Shown: positions 38,103 to 46,907, counted from the first letter of the stretch. The stretch is DNA of 64,000 nt from Novosphingobium piscinae (GCF_014230355.1 NZ_JACLAX010000004.1:165811-229810); one strand, 5' to 3'. The notes: generated by a model from the letters alone, not told the origin. Program-made: numbers and translations.

Positions 38103-39034
38103 CGCTGGTCCTTCATCGGGTTGTGGTCGATCAGGTCCTGCGCAGCGGCGATGAACTCGGCGCCGAGGCGCAGCGATTCGAACCAGGCATCGAGCCGGGC
38201 GGGCTCCTCGATCGTGGTCAGGCCGACGATGTCGTAGAAGTTGGTCTGCATCGCGTGATCGGCGATCTCGTCCAGTTGCTGGCCGAACTGGTCGAAGGGG
38301 ACCAGCGTCAGAGGCAGGGTGCAGGACCCATCCTCGTAGTGCGGCAGGTAGTAGGACAGCGCTTCCCGGTCATGGCGCCAGGCGCTCGTCGTGTCAGCCA
38401 CAGCATTGAGCGCCTTGCAGGTCTCGCGCAGGCGGCGGAGGCGATCGCGCAGCGAAGGAGGCATGTCCTTGAGCGGCGCGGGCTTGCGGGTCATGTAATC
38501 CGGCCGGCGTGCCCGGAGGTGCGACGGCAGGGTCATCTCCTCAATGTCGTCGAGGCCATGGAATTCGCCCATGAAGCGGATGGCATCGGCATCATCGGTG
38601 GCGCCGTCCCACATCCACATCGACATCTCGTCCATGAACTCCTCGAACCCAAACACCGGCAGGGCGTAGCCGAGCAGCTGCTCGAGCGCCCGATAGGCGG
38701 CCGCGCGCCAGCCCACCGGCGCGACCACGCCGTCCAGCGCGTTCGCCAGGACGTTGGCCTTGGTGATCCAGCCAAGCTCGATCTCGCCGACGTTGTCGCA
38801 GATCAGCGCGATCGCGGGCGGCCCGTGATCCTCGCCCGTGAGCGCGACCACGCGCAGGTCGGCCAGCTGCACCTTGCTCAGCTCGGCCCGGACCGCCTTG
38901 TCGAACTCGGTCTCGATGTACCGGCGCGCCTCGCCCCGGGTGATCCGCTCGGCCGAGCCATCCCGCTCCGCCAGCCATCGGCCAATCGCCTTGTGGTGGA
39001 CGCCGAGCGGAGCGTCGAACCCGGATGGGACCAT
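38099..39034 (-). CDS. PRTRC system protein F
   Basis: A protein of 311 residues when started at MVPSGFDAPLGVHHK (39034); the ORF extends upstream to 39211 but that part overlaps another gene of the operon in a different frame. It contains KAIGRWLAERDG, ADLRVVALTGEDHGPPAIAL and a C-terminal FDQFGQQLDEIADHAMQTNFYDIVG. This matches PRTRC F by order and pattern, with no known fold. It follows the small gene at 39066 by 31 bases. Confidence 0.8.
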   Translation of the reverse strand: MVPSGFDAPLGVHHKAIGRWLAERDGSAERITRGEARRYIETEFDKAVRAELSKVQLADLRVVALTGEDHGPPAIALICDNVGEIELGWITKANVLANALDGVVAPVGWRAAAYRALEQLLGYALPVFGFEEFMDEMSMWMWDGATDDADAIRFMGEFHGLDDIEEMTLPSHLRARRPDYMTRKPAPLKDMPPSLRDRLRRLRETCKALNAVADTTSAWRHDREALSYYLPHYEDGSCTLPLTLVPFDQFGQQLDEIADHAMQTNFYDIVGLTTIEEPARLDAWFESLRLGAEFIAAAQDLIDHNPMKDQR

Positions 39035-39065
39035 CGGCGCGATTGCGACCGCCCGGCCGGCGAGG

Positions 39066-39260
39066 TCAGCCGAGGAGCGCGAGGGCGAGGCCTGGAGGCG
39101 GCGCGAGCGGCTCGCGGTTGTCCTGCTCCGGCGTGCTGGCAACGGCCGCGTATAGGCGCTGCTGCGAGGCGGTGCAGACGGGAGCGGCGTCGTCGGGAGT
39201 GTCGGCATCATCGGCTTCGATCCATTCGAGGAGGGTCTTGCGGGGCGGCGCGGGGATCAT
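39066..39260 (-). CDS. Small hypothetical protein inside the PRTRC cluster
   Basis: A protein of 64 residues, Pro/Ala/Asp-rich, with LLEWIEADDADTPDD near the N-terminus. Its ATG at 39260 overlaps the PRTRC C stop by four bases, which is the main argument that it is translated. No family recognised. Confidence 0.6.
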   Translation of the reverse strand: MIPAPPRKTLLEWIEADDADTPDDAAPVCTASQQRLYAAVASTPEQDNREPLAPPPGLALALLG

Positions 39261-39466
39261 CGGCCCTTGGTGCCGACCGCGCGCCGGTACTCCGTGACCA
39301 GGTTGCCGCCGCTGGCCCCGGCGTCGACCGCCTCGGCGTTGAGGATCGCGGGGTAGAGCGTCGCGTGATAGGCGCGCAGCGCGGCCGGATCGTTGGCGAG
39401 ATGCGGCGGGACCGGCAGGTCGATGCCATCGTACCGGTAGACGCGGGTGAGCTGGGTGACTTCCAT
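39257..39466 (-). CDS. PRTRC system protein C
   Basis: A 69-residue protein, normal size for the family. RVYRYDGIDLPVPP at the N-terminus and a C-terminal EYRRAVGTKGR are the diagnostic parts. Small beta-rich proteins of this type in clusters with ThiF and JAMM proteins could be ubiquitin-like, but the C-terminus is not Gly-Gly and this is speculation. It sits 16 bases after PRTRC E. Confidence 0.88.
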   Translation of the reverse strand: MEVTQLTRVYRYDGIDLPVPPHLANDPAALRAYHATLYPAILNAEAVDAGASGGNLVTEYRRAVGTKGR

Positions 39467-39482
39467 GGGGGTGGCTCCTGGA

Positions 39483-39893
39483 TCAGTAGAGGGTCAGCGG
39501 CTCGTCGGCGGCCGGGGCAGCCGGGGCCGGAGCGGGCGCAGGGGCGGCGGTGGGCGTCGGCGCAACCTTGGCGGCGGGCTTGGCCTTCGCCGACGCCGCG
39601 GCCTTGGCGTCCTCGACCGCCTTGCGCTGCTCGGCCAGCTGCTCGGCGAGGTTCACCCGGGCCACGAAAATCTGGCTCAGCGCCCCTTCGGTGCCGAGCG
39701 CGAGCTGCTCGTCGATCTCCTCGGCCGTGCCGGTAATCGAGATCGGCCGGGCCTCGGCGGGCTCCAGCGCCACTTTGGCGCCCTCGGCCTTGCGCGGGAT
39801 GATGGTGAGCGTGACCATATTACCGGCTCCGGCAACAAGGTCGAAGCCAAGGGAATAGCGGGCGAGCAGCGGCAGCAGGTTGGTGATCAGCAT
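39483..39893 (-). CDS. PRTRC system protein E
   Basis: A protein of 136 residues from ATG at 39893 (MLITNLLPLLARYSLGFDL). It contains VTLTIIPRK, ISITGTAEEIDEQL, a short coiled coil and an Ala/Pro-rich tail (PAPAPAPAAPAA). The first 90 residues match PRTRC E. The role is unknown. It lies 5 bases after the preceding small gene. Confidence 0.87.
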   Translation of the reverse strand: MLITNLLPLLARYSLGFDLVAGAGNMVTLTIIPRKAEGAKVALEPAEARPISITGTAEEIDEQLALGTEGALSQIFVARVNLAEQLAEQRKAVEDAKAAASAKAKPAAKVAPTPTAAPAPAPAPAAPAADEPLTLY

Positions 39894-39898
39894 CGGGG

Positions 39899-40120
39899 TC
39901 AGTCCTTGGTGGTGTTGGCGGGAGTCTCGGGGAGGTTCATCGCGGCAACCGCAGCGTTCCAACCCTCTGCGAATTTTGCCTCATCTGTCTTCGCGATGTG
40001 TTGCTCGGCCAGAAGGGACCGCTTCGGGCCGTGCGGCGTCTGCCTCATGCGCTCCAGCAAGCGCTCGGCGTGTGCCTTGATCGCGTCGACGTCCTTCGTT
40101 GCTGGTGGCTGCCAAGTCAT
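39899..40120 (-). CDS. Small hypothetical protein between ParB and PRTRC E
   Basis: A protein of 73 residues, mostly helical (KDVDAIKAHAERLLERMRQ) with KFAEGWNAAVAAMNLPE near the C-terminus. The ATG at 40120 overlaps the ParB stop by four bases. No family recognised. Confidence 0.6.
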   Translation of the reverse strand: MTWQPPATKDVDAIKAHAERLLERMRQTPHGPKRSLLAEQHIAKTDEAKFAEGWNAAVAAMNLPETPANTTKD

Positions 40121-41526
40121 TCGTCGACGCCCTCGGCCGCGATCGGCGGGCCGTACTTGCCGTCAAGCGACATCGCGCTCGGGATGCGCCCGGCCCAGTC
40201 GAAGCCGGTGGCGGCGAGCATGCTGGCGGCGACGGAGTTGGCGGTCTGACCGAGGATCTTCGCGAACGCCTTTTCGCCCATGTGCGCGACCAGGCCGCAC
40301 TCGATCGCGATGAACTTGAGCTCGTCTTTGCCTAGTTGGTCGAGGAAGGCCTGATCGACGCGCCAGTGGTCACGCAGGTCAACCTCGAGCTCCGAGACAA
40401 GCCCCATGACTTGGCCGAAGGTGAACGGCGCGCCGCTCTTCACGCAGGTGGCGGCGAGGTCGGCGATCCGCAGGTGGTCGGCATAGTCCGCGATCACCGC
40501 GGCGACGGCGTTGCGCCAGGCCCGCTCACGCGTCGTCTGCAGCTTGGCGCGCAGACTCTCGACGGTGACCTTGGCCTTGGCGGGCGCGGCCGGCTTGGAG
40601 GTGGTGCTCCCCTGCCCCGGCTTCGAGACAGGGGAGCTTTCCGGGCTACTCCGAAGCCGATCGTCCGAGGCCTGAGCCTCCGGAACGACCTCATCGGCTG
40701 CACCCTCGGAATTCGAAGTTTCGGGCGACGGCCTCGCCTCGGCCGCCAGCTTCGCCGCCGCCTCGACCTTGAGCGTGTAGCAGGCGCCGTTGGTGCAGTG
40801 CCCGTCCTCGACGTGCGTCTCGAAGAGCGCCTTCTGCCGGGCCGAGTTGAACCCGCAGCCCGCGCACTCGGTCTTGTCGAATGTCGCCGCGGCCAGGCTC
40901 TGCGTCATCCGCTGGAGCAGCTCGCGCGTCTTCGCGACATCGATGCCGGCGGAGAGGATAGTCTCCAGCGCGCGGTCCTGCTTGTCGCCGGGCACCGCGG
41001 CGAGCAGCTCGGCGTGGCCCACCTTGATCCGGCGCTCGTCCAGCGCAGCCTTCACCGTGGCCGAGAGCCCAGCCAGGGCAAGGCGCCGATCGAGCTTGGC
41101 CGTCGACCAGCCGAGGCGCTTGGCCGCCTCGGCGCGATCGTCGCCGCACGCCGCCAGCACGCGCACCGCGGCGTCGGCCTGCTCGGTCTCCGAGGCATCC
41201 TCGCGAATGTCGTTCTCGTCGATCGCCGCCTCCAGCGCCTCCTGGTCGGTCATGGTCCGGACGATCGCGGGGATCATGCCGGTGCGCCCATAGACTTCGG
41301 CCGCGGCGCGATACCGGCGCTCACCGGCGACGATCGCATAGCCCTCGCCTGCTGGCCGGACGAGGATCGGCTGCAGCACGCCTCGGAGACGGATCGAGGC
41401 GACCAGCTCCTCGTGCTTGGCGGGGCTGAAGAAGCGCCGCGGGTTGGCTGCCGGCGTGATGCTGGCCAGCGGGATCATGGGCGCCGCCTGGGCGACCTGC
41501 GGCTCGGCTTCGATGGTGTCGGTCAT
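40117..41526 (-). CDS. PRTRC system ParB family protein
   Basis: A 469-residue ParB-like protein. The N-terminal ParB/Srx domain has IPLASITPAANPRRFF, LRGVLQPILVRP and YAIVAGERRYRAA; a KorB-type HTH region follows (SETEQADAAVRVL, LGWSTAKLDRRLALAGL). A Cys cluster (CAGCGFN, HCTNGACY) and a charged linker precede a C-terminal PRTRC-specific domain. In plasmids it would act in partition or as a CTPase clamp; no parA is present here. First gene of the PRTRC set. Confidence 0.9.
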   Translation of the reverse strand: MTDTIEAEPQVAQAAPMIPLASITPAANPRRFFSPAKHEELVASIRLRGVLQPILVRPAGEGYAIVAGERRYRAAAEVYGRTGMIPAIVRTMTDQEALEAAIDENDIREDASETEQADAAVRVLAACGDDRAEAAKRLGWSTAKLDRRLALAGLSATVKAALDERRIKVGHAELLAAVPGDKQDRALETILSAGIDVAKTRELLQRMTQSLAAATFDKTECAGCGFNSARQKALFETHVEDGHCTNGACYTLKVEAAAKLAAEARPSPETSNSEGAADEVVPEAQASDDRLRSSPESSPVSKPGQGSTTSKPAAPAKAKVTVESLRAKLQTTRERAWRNAVAAVIADYADHLRIADLAATCVKSGAPFTFGQVMGLVSELEVDLRDHWRVDQAFLDQLGKDELKFIAIECGLVAHMGEKAFAKILGQTANSVAASMLAATGFDWAGRIPSAMSLDGKYGPPIAAEGVDE

Positions 41527-41759
41527 GCGGGGATCCTATCGGTTGAAGGGGTGGTGTCCGCCGCGGGGCGAGCATCGGGCCACAGGGCCGCGACGATTTC
41601 GTCCACGCGCGTGAAGTCGAGATCAGGGAACATCACCTGCGAATGGTTCAGCAGGTCGGCCACCGCGGACGCCTCGGCGGGGCCGCAGAGGTCGGCGAAG
41701 TGCCGCCCGTCGCGGAGCACCTGCTTGCCGCAGGCGGTGTAGATCGGCGCCTCACGCAT
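41523..41759 (-). CDS. Small hypothetical protein upstream of ParB
   Basis: A protein of 78 residues from ATG at 41759. TACGKQVLRDGRHFADLCG at the N-terminus contains two Cys, and VDEIVAALWPDARP lies near the C-terminus. It overlaps ParB by four bases and the DUF5131 gene by eight, so it is part of the operon. Function unknown. Confidence 0.65.
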   Translation of the reverse strand: MREAPIYTACGKQVLRDGRHFADLCGPAEASAVADLLNHSQVMFPDLDFTRVDEIVAALWPDARPAADTTPSTDRIPA

Positions 41760-42594
41760 GGGGATAGCCGTTGTGCTCGACACCATCGAGCAGGCGGCCG
41801 GCGGCCTTCTTGCCGACGCGGTAGAATCCATCGGCCCAGCGGCAGCTCTCGATCGCGTCGTCACCATACGGCCACCAGCCTAGTTGATCCTCGTGCAGCC
41901 ATTCGCCGACCTGCTTGAACAGGAACGGCACGCCCGCGTCGGCGCACTGGTCGCGCAGGGACCGCGCCCAATCCGGGTGCATGGGCCGCGCGCCCGGACC
42001 GCTCTCGCCGCCGCAGATGACCCAATCCAGCTCGGCCAGCCACTCGGACCTGAGAACCACGGCGCCCAGCATCGGCTCGATCGACAGGAAGCGGATCGTC
42101 GCCGGCGCCTCGCGCAGCTTCGGGATGTCCCGATCTGCCTCCGCCTGGTTGACGACGGTGATCCCGAGCCAGACGTGCGGTGGCAAGTGGTCGATCCCAA
42201 TCTCGGCCAGCATCTTCGCGACGTTGCCAATCCGCTTCGTGACCAGCAGCCAGTCGAGGTTCGGCGTCGCGGCGATCAGGTCGAACAGGTCGCGGCGCCA
42301 TGCCGGATCGACCCCGTTGTCGAACACGTCGGCCAGCGAGGCGCAGAACACCCGCTGTTTCCGGCCGCCGTTGGCCTCGGCGAACGCACGCGCCTCGCGG
42401 TTCCACTTGTGCGGCTTCGCCCAGTTGGCGGGCTTGGTCCGGCGGCGCTCCTGCCCAGGACCCCACACGACGCCCAGTCTGGCGCGCGACAGGGTCTCCG
42501 CATAGCAATGATCGCAGCCCGGCCCGACCTTGGTGCAGCCGATCCATGGGTTCCAAGAGTGGTCGCACCATTCAATCTTCGTGTTCTCAGCCAC
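41752..42594 (-). CDS. DUF5131 family phage protein (Gp37/Gp68 type)
   Basis: A protein of 280 residues starting with GTG at 42594 (MAENTKIEWCDHSWNPWIGC). The cysteine pattern GCTKVGPGCDHCYAE resembles the CxxxxxCxxC of radical-SAM-like iron-sulfur proteins. It also contains FCASLADVFD, WLLVTKR, VWLGITVVNQ, ICGGESGPGARP and PFLFKQVGEW. The family is frequent in phages and prophages; its reaction is not established. It overlaps the endonuclease by 8 bases. Confidence 0.88.
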   Translation of the reverse strand: MAENTKIEWCDHSWNPWIGCTKVGPGCDHCYAETLSRARLGVVWGPGQERRRTKPANWAKPHKWNREARAFAEANGGRKQRVFCASLADVFDNGVDPAWRRDLFDLIAATPNLDWLLVTKRIGNVAKMLAEIGIDHLPPHVWLGITVVNQAEADRDIPKLREAPATIRFLSIEPMLGAVVLRSEWLAELDWVICGGESGPGARPMHPDWARSLRDQCADAGVPFLFKQVGEWLHEDQLGWWPYGDDAIESCRWADGFYRVGKKAAGRLLDGVEHNGYPHA

Positions 42595-42775
42595 GGTGTC
42601 TCTCCAGATAGTTGAGCGCGTTGGCAAAAAGCTCCGGGTCCTCGCGGAGCTTGCCGATCGCCGAATTGCAGTTCTGGCAAAGGAGACCGCGGACCCGCCC
42701 GGTCCGGTGGTCGTGGTCGATCACCAACCTCCCCTCGGCCGCGCAGATTTCGCAGCGAGTCACCCGCGCTCGCAT
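42587..42775 (-). CDS. Endonuclease VII-type HNH nuclease, 5' part probably lost
   Basis: A 62-residue reading frame with the recombination endonuclease VII zinc/HNH core: CEICAAEG, LVIDHDHRTGRVRGLLCQNC, NSAIGKLREDPE. Upstream in the same frame, RYGITRSQLAAM looks like the normal preceding helix, but that sequence runs into a mucR fragment at about 42812. So the original gene was probably longer and the ATG at 42775 may be a makeshift start. Possible role: resolving branched DNA. Confidence 0.75.
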   Translation of the reverse strand: MRARVTRCEICAAEGRLVIDHDHRTGRVRGLLCQNCNSAIGKLREDPELFANALNYLERHRG

Positions 42776-42811
42776 GGCCGCCAGTTGACTGCGCGTGATG
42801 CCGTAACGCGA

Positions 42812-42899
42812 GGCCGGGCACGTCGGCTGCAGGGATCGCGTTGTTGGCGAAAAAGGCCGACGCGATTGTGGTGGTCTGTTCGATGGTCGAGCTTTGCAT
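42812..42899 (-). pseudogene. mucR/ros-type regulator, 5' fragment fused to endonuclease VII remnant
   Basis: From ATG at 42899, with AGGGAG as ribosome-binding site, the frame gives MQSSTIEQTTTIASAFFANN and AIPAADVPGL. This is the N-terminus typical of MucR/Ros zinc-finger regulators. After about 29 residues the family match stops; the frame continues as nonsense through the endonuclease region to 42276. The zinc finger is absent, so this is a truncated gene. Confidence 0.65.
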
Positions 42900-42914
42900 G
42901 TCAGATCTCCCTGC

Positions 42915-43556
42915 TTAGCCCTCGGCCTGGCCGCGCAGATGCTTGCGCTTGGCGGCGATGTCGCTGTCGATCGACCGCGCCACGCCCTGCTCGGTCACCA
43001 AATTCATGATGCGGTTGCCCGTCTGGCTGTTGGCGAAGCTGGTCTCTCCTGTTCGCACCAGCCGCACTTCGGGCCAGAGCGCCTGATACCAGGGCGAGAG
43101 GATCAGGTCTCGGCTCTTGCGGGTGTCGCGCTTGACCGGGCCGTCGTTGAAGCTGGTGGCGAGGTAGCGGAGCGAGGCGAGGCCCTGCGACCATTCCCAT
43201 GCCGGCCAGCAGACGCTGGTCAAGAGCGACTTCGAGCTGCCCGGCGGCACGTTGATCAGCAGGCGGTTGATCCGCCCGAAGGTCACGGCCTCCAGGTGCG
43301 CGCAGATCGCGTCGATGTGCCAGCCATGGGCAAACTTGGTGCGCGGCTCCAGCACCGGCCAGGCTTCGCGCACGAACCCGGCCAGCGTCCGGCAGCGCTC
43401 ACGTACTTCGGCAGCCTCGCGCTGGGTGCGCTCCAGGAACCGCCGCTGCCGCTCAGCCTCGATGTTGGCGAGGTAGGCGTTAGGCTGACCCGCCAGCGCC
43501 TCCAGTTCCGTTTGCAAGTGCCTGGGCAGCGCGCTCAAGGGCGTCGAGTTGCTCAT
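42915..43556 (-). pseudogene. Large terminase subunit, N-terminal part only
   Basis: A 213-residue frame. Residues 60-182 match the phage large terminase ATPase: KFAHGWHIDAICAHLEAV, the Walker A-like loop NVPPGSSKSLL, and RDTRKSRDLILSPWYQALWP followed by ETSFANSQTGNR. A complete protein would continue to the Walker B and nuclease domains (normally 400-550 residues). From about residue 183 the sequence switches to an unrelated basic C-terminus ending KRKHLRGQAEG. It is probably non-functional for packaging. It is on the minus strand, opposite to portal and capsid. Confidence 0.75.
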
Positions 43557-43608
43557 CGGTGATCCGCCTTCTCTGCTTCCCCTTCGGCGTCGCCCCGACC
43601 CCCTTCAT
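43480..43608 (-). pseudogene. Probable 3' end of a small terminase gene
   Basis: A minus-strand frame of 42 codons reads KGKQRRRITDEQLDALERA and a Gly/Ala tail, overlapping the large terminase start as TerS and TerL genes often do. The upstream part is missing: at about 43590-43608 the sequence becomes the plus-strand portal fragment. The assignment is by position and helical basic character only. Confidence 0.4.
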
Positions 43609-44348
43609 GAAGCAGGTCGGCCTCGGCCAGGGCAGCGCCAAGACTGATCACGAGGCGGCGCAGGAGGGCGGCATCGCCCCGATCCTCCAGTACGTCGAGC
43701 GGCTGATGTCGATGATCGTCGCCAAGTGGTTCGGCCGCCCCGATCTGGAGTTCGCGTTCGTCGACAACCGCGAGTTCGATCCCAAGACCGCCGCGGAAAT
43801 CGACGACATCGCGTTGAAAAACCTGAGCCGCACGATCAACGAGGTGCGCGATCGCCGCGGCGATAAGCCCGTGCCGTGGGGCGACAAGCCGCTGGTCGAG
43901 ACGAACGGCGGCCTCGCCCCGATCGACGTTGCGATCGAGCGCGGCAGCGCCGAGCCCGAGCCGGTCCCGGCGGCACTGTCCGGCGGTCAGCCCGGCGCGC
44001 GCGAATCGGAGACGCCGCCGGCCGAGCCCGAGCAGGGCGCCAGCGACGACGCGGAGGACGACCTAGCGAAGGCAGCTGATCCGGCGGTCACGGCGCAGCT
44101 GGCGGTCGCGCTGGGGAGCTACCTGGCAGGCAAGGCTGATGCGATCGCGGATCAACTGGCGAACGTCCTCAGGAAGGCCATGGGCGAGGAGCCCGAGAAG
44201 ATCGAGCGGGCGTTGGATGATCTCGATTGGTCGTGGTCTGACCTGCCTGCCGTGATCGAGCCGTTTCTCGCCGGCATCGTGGCGGCGGCCGGTGAAGGCG
44301 CGCTGTCGCAGCTTGGCCTGTTCGACGCTGATATGCTCGAGCGCGTGC
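43590..44348 (+). pseudogene. Portal C-terminus joined to head-morphogenesis-like region, both ends lost
   Basis: The plus-strand frame (open 43559-44458) reads PFMKQVGLGQGSAKTD, GGIAPILQYVERLMSMIVAKW, REFDPKTAAEIDDIAL and TINEVRDRRGDKPVP. This is the C-terminal part of a phage portal, followed by an acidic linker and a helical AVALGSYLAGKADAIADQLA region as in portal/minor-head fusions. The portal N-terminus is absent, and after about 44348 the frame turns to nonsense where another gene's sequence begins in a different frame. Confidence 0.7.
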
Positions 44349-44349
44349 G

Positions 44350-45056
44350 GCCACCATCACGCCGGTCGCTGCCTATGCCTCGGCGCTGGGTGACGACCTG
44401 CTCAAGTGCGACACCGACCTGCCCATCGCCCCGCCGAGCGCGGACGCCGTGGCACTGATCGGCGCTGACCTTGGCAAGAGCCTGTCGGCCGTCGCTGCGA
44501 TCCGCGCGGCCGCCGAGCCCCTGCTCGAGAAGGGCATGTACTCGCTGACCGATGCCGTCGCCTCGCTCCAGTCGTTCTCGTGGGTCGCCCGCGAGGTCAC
44601 CTGCGAGGCGGACTACCGCGACAACGGGTCGGGCATCCCGCAGAAGGCCGTCGACATCGTGCTCGCGCTCAAGGCGTTCCTGATCGCGCTGGTCGAGGAG
44701 GAGGTGGCCGAAATGCTGACCCGCCTCGACGCCAACTCGAGCAACGTCGAGCTGGTGATCGAGGGCGACGACATGGAGCTGGCCAATCAGATCGTGGATC
44801 TGGTGAAGGCCAACACGGTCCTCATGGAGAAGGCCGGTGCCCGCAACAGCCGCGGCGACCTCTCCCGGATCCAGACGATCCACGACAAGGCGCACGAGCT
44901 GGGCGCGACCTGCGCCAGCGACGAGGCCGCGCTCGGCAAGGCGGCCGAGCTCGAACAGACCAACGAGCGCCTGAGCAAGGCAGTCATGGATGCCCTGCCC
45001 CGGATCGAGAAGATGGCGGACGAAATCGCCTCGCTCCGTGCGGCTCGCCTTCGCTC
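44350..45056 (+). pseudogene. Phage head-region protein fragment, truncated at both ends
   Basis: A second frame begins at about 44350 with ATITPVAAYASALGDDLL and runs to about 45056 (DALPRIEKMADEIASLRA). A start codon exists only at 44449 (MALIGADLGKSL). The protein is helical and acidic. It could be the C-terminal part of a protease/scaffold or an accessory head protein; it is not recognised with confidence. It fuses out of frame to the capsid sequence, and both joints contain CCACCATCACGCCG. Confidence 0.55.
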
Positions 45057-45059
45057 CTG

Positions 45060-46430
45060 TTCTCGCCCACCATCACGCCGCTGCGCAACAGCCTCAAGCG
45101 CACCATCCGCCAGAATCCTGGCGACTCGGCCAAGTGGAAGGTGATCAACAGCCTCAACTACGCGCCCAACTTCATGGGCTGGGTGCCGGAAGGCCGCCGC
45201 GCCGGCTCGATCACCTACCCCGTCGTCAACGCCAGCGCCGCCTATGCGACGATGGGCGTCGAGGACAACGTGACCGACGAGGCGAAGCTGGCTGCTGTCG
45301 GTTTCGAGGACGAGGAAGCGCTGATCCAGATGCGCTCGCTTTACAAGCTGATGCAGATCGAGGAAGCCTCGCTCCTGCACGGCAACGCGACGCTCAACCT
45401 CGCCACCCCGGCAACCCCGACCGTTTCGGCGGCCGGCACCGGCGCGACCCTGCCCGCCGCCACCTACTCGGTGATCTGCGTGGCGCTGACCGCCATGGGC
45501 TACCTGAATGCCACCCTCACCGCGCCGATGAGCCTGCTGCTGCCGCAGTCGGTTGTGTCGAACGACGGGCAGGGCTCGTTCACCCTCAACGGCGGTTCGT
45601 CGGCTCGCTCGACTGCCGGTTCGGCGGCTGTCACCCTTGGCCAGACCCTCTCGGCCTCGGTCACCCCGGTCAACGGCGCGGTCGCCTATGCGTGGTATGT
45701 CGGCACCGCCGGCAGCGAGCGCCTCGAGGCCGTCACCACCATCAACTCGGTGACCTTCCGAGCCCCCCTCAACGGCACTGGCCAGCTCGCCACTGCCATT
45801 ACGGCCAACTGGTCGCTCAACGCCACCGCCTACGACGGCCTGATGACGCAGGCTTACACCAACAACACGCAGGCGTTCATCAACCGGCTGGCGACCGGCG
45901 TTGCCGGCACTGGCACCTCGCTGACCGCCACCGGCACCGGCGAAGTCACCGAAATCCGCGACATGCTCCGCACTCAGTGGGACAACTTCCGGATTTCGAT
46001 CACCCGCCTGTATGTGTCGTCGCAGGAGCTGGCGACGATCACCCGTCTGGTCCTGACCAGCGGTTCGGGTCCGCTCGTGCGGCTCAACACCACCGGCGGC
46101 TCGACCAGCCCGGCCGATGTCAAGTACACCGCCGGCGCCGTGGTCGGCTGGTACTTCAACCCCTACACCGCTGACGGCGGCCGCTACATCCCGATCATCC
46201 TGCACCCGAACATGGTTCCGGGCACGATCTTCGGCTACGCGGAAACCCTGCCGGCCACCTACATGTCGAACGAGACGCCGACCGTGGCCGAGCTGCTCGT
46301 GCGGCAGGACTACTACGTCGAGAAGTGGCCGCGCACCTCGCGCCAGCAGTTCTACGGCACCTACTGCCAGACGGTCCCGGCGGTCTACGCGCCGTTCTGC
46401 CTGGCGGTCATCACCAACATCGCGCCGTAA
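45060..46430 (+). pseudogene. Major capsid protein, N-terminus lost
   Basis: The third frame (open 44580-46430) becomes capsid-like from about 45065: SPTITPLRNSLKRTIRQNPG, then APNFMGWVPEGRRAGSITYP, EEALIQMRSLYKLMQIEEAS. It carries an Ig/fibronectin-like insertion (about 45400-45800) and a C-terminal RLYVSSQELATITRLVL and TTGGSTSPADVKY. About 455 residues remain. There is no ribosome-binding site or start at the junction, so expression as capsid is doubtful. Intact copies in related phages should have an N-terminal arm. Confidence 0.75.
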
Positions 46431-46541
46431 GCATAAGCCCGGCCTGACCACGGACCCGCCGGCGTCTTTCCCCTTGGCCGGCGACAACCTCGCGCCCCCT
46501 GCGCCGTGATGCAGGGGGCGCCTTTTCATCTGGAGGCAATC

Positions 46542-46907
46542 ATGGCGAAACCCCCGACCAAGACCGGGAATGCAGCAGCCGAACCGGCCGAGAAGCCCGA
46601 AGCCCTCTCGGCCGAAGTGGCCGCCACCGAGCCCGCCGCCGACGAAGCGGCACCGGCCGATCCTGCGCCCGAAGCCGGCGCTGCGGTGACCGAAGCCGAG
46701 CCCGCCGAGGATGACGCGGCCGAGGACACGTCGATCCTCGACCTCAACGCCGCCACCCTCATCCCGATGTACCACCCGGAAGGCGGAACCTGTGACGCCT
46801 ACGCCTCGGAGGAGCGCGTGGTCGACGGCCAGACCGTCACCGCCGTTCTGGTCCCCGCTGACGAAGCTGCGACGCTGCTCGCGCATGGCTTCGTGGTGGC
46901 CGAGTAA
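46542..46907 (+). CDS. Acidic Ala/Glu-rich phage protein after capsid
   Basis: A protein of 121 residues from ATG at 46542 with GGAGG upstream. The first 75 residues are low-complexity Ala/Glu/Pro; the last 45 are ordered (TLIPMYHPEGGTCDAYASEE, VLVPADEAATLLAHGFVVAE), resembling small head-decoration or completion proteins. Function unknown. Confidence 0.65.
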   Translation: MAKPPTKTGNAAAEPAEKPEALSAEVAATEPAADEAAPADPAPEAGAAVTEAEPAEDDAAEDTSILDLNAATLIPMYHPEGGTCDAYASEERVVDGQTVTAVLVPADEAATLLAHGFVVAE

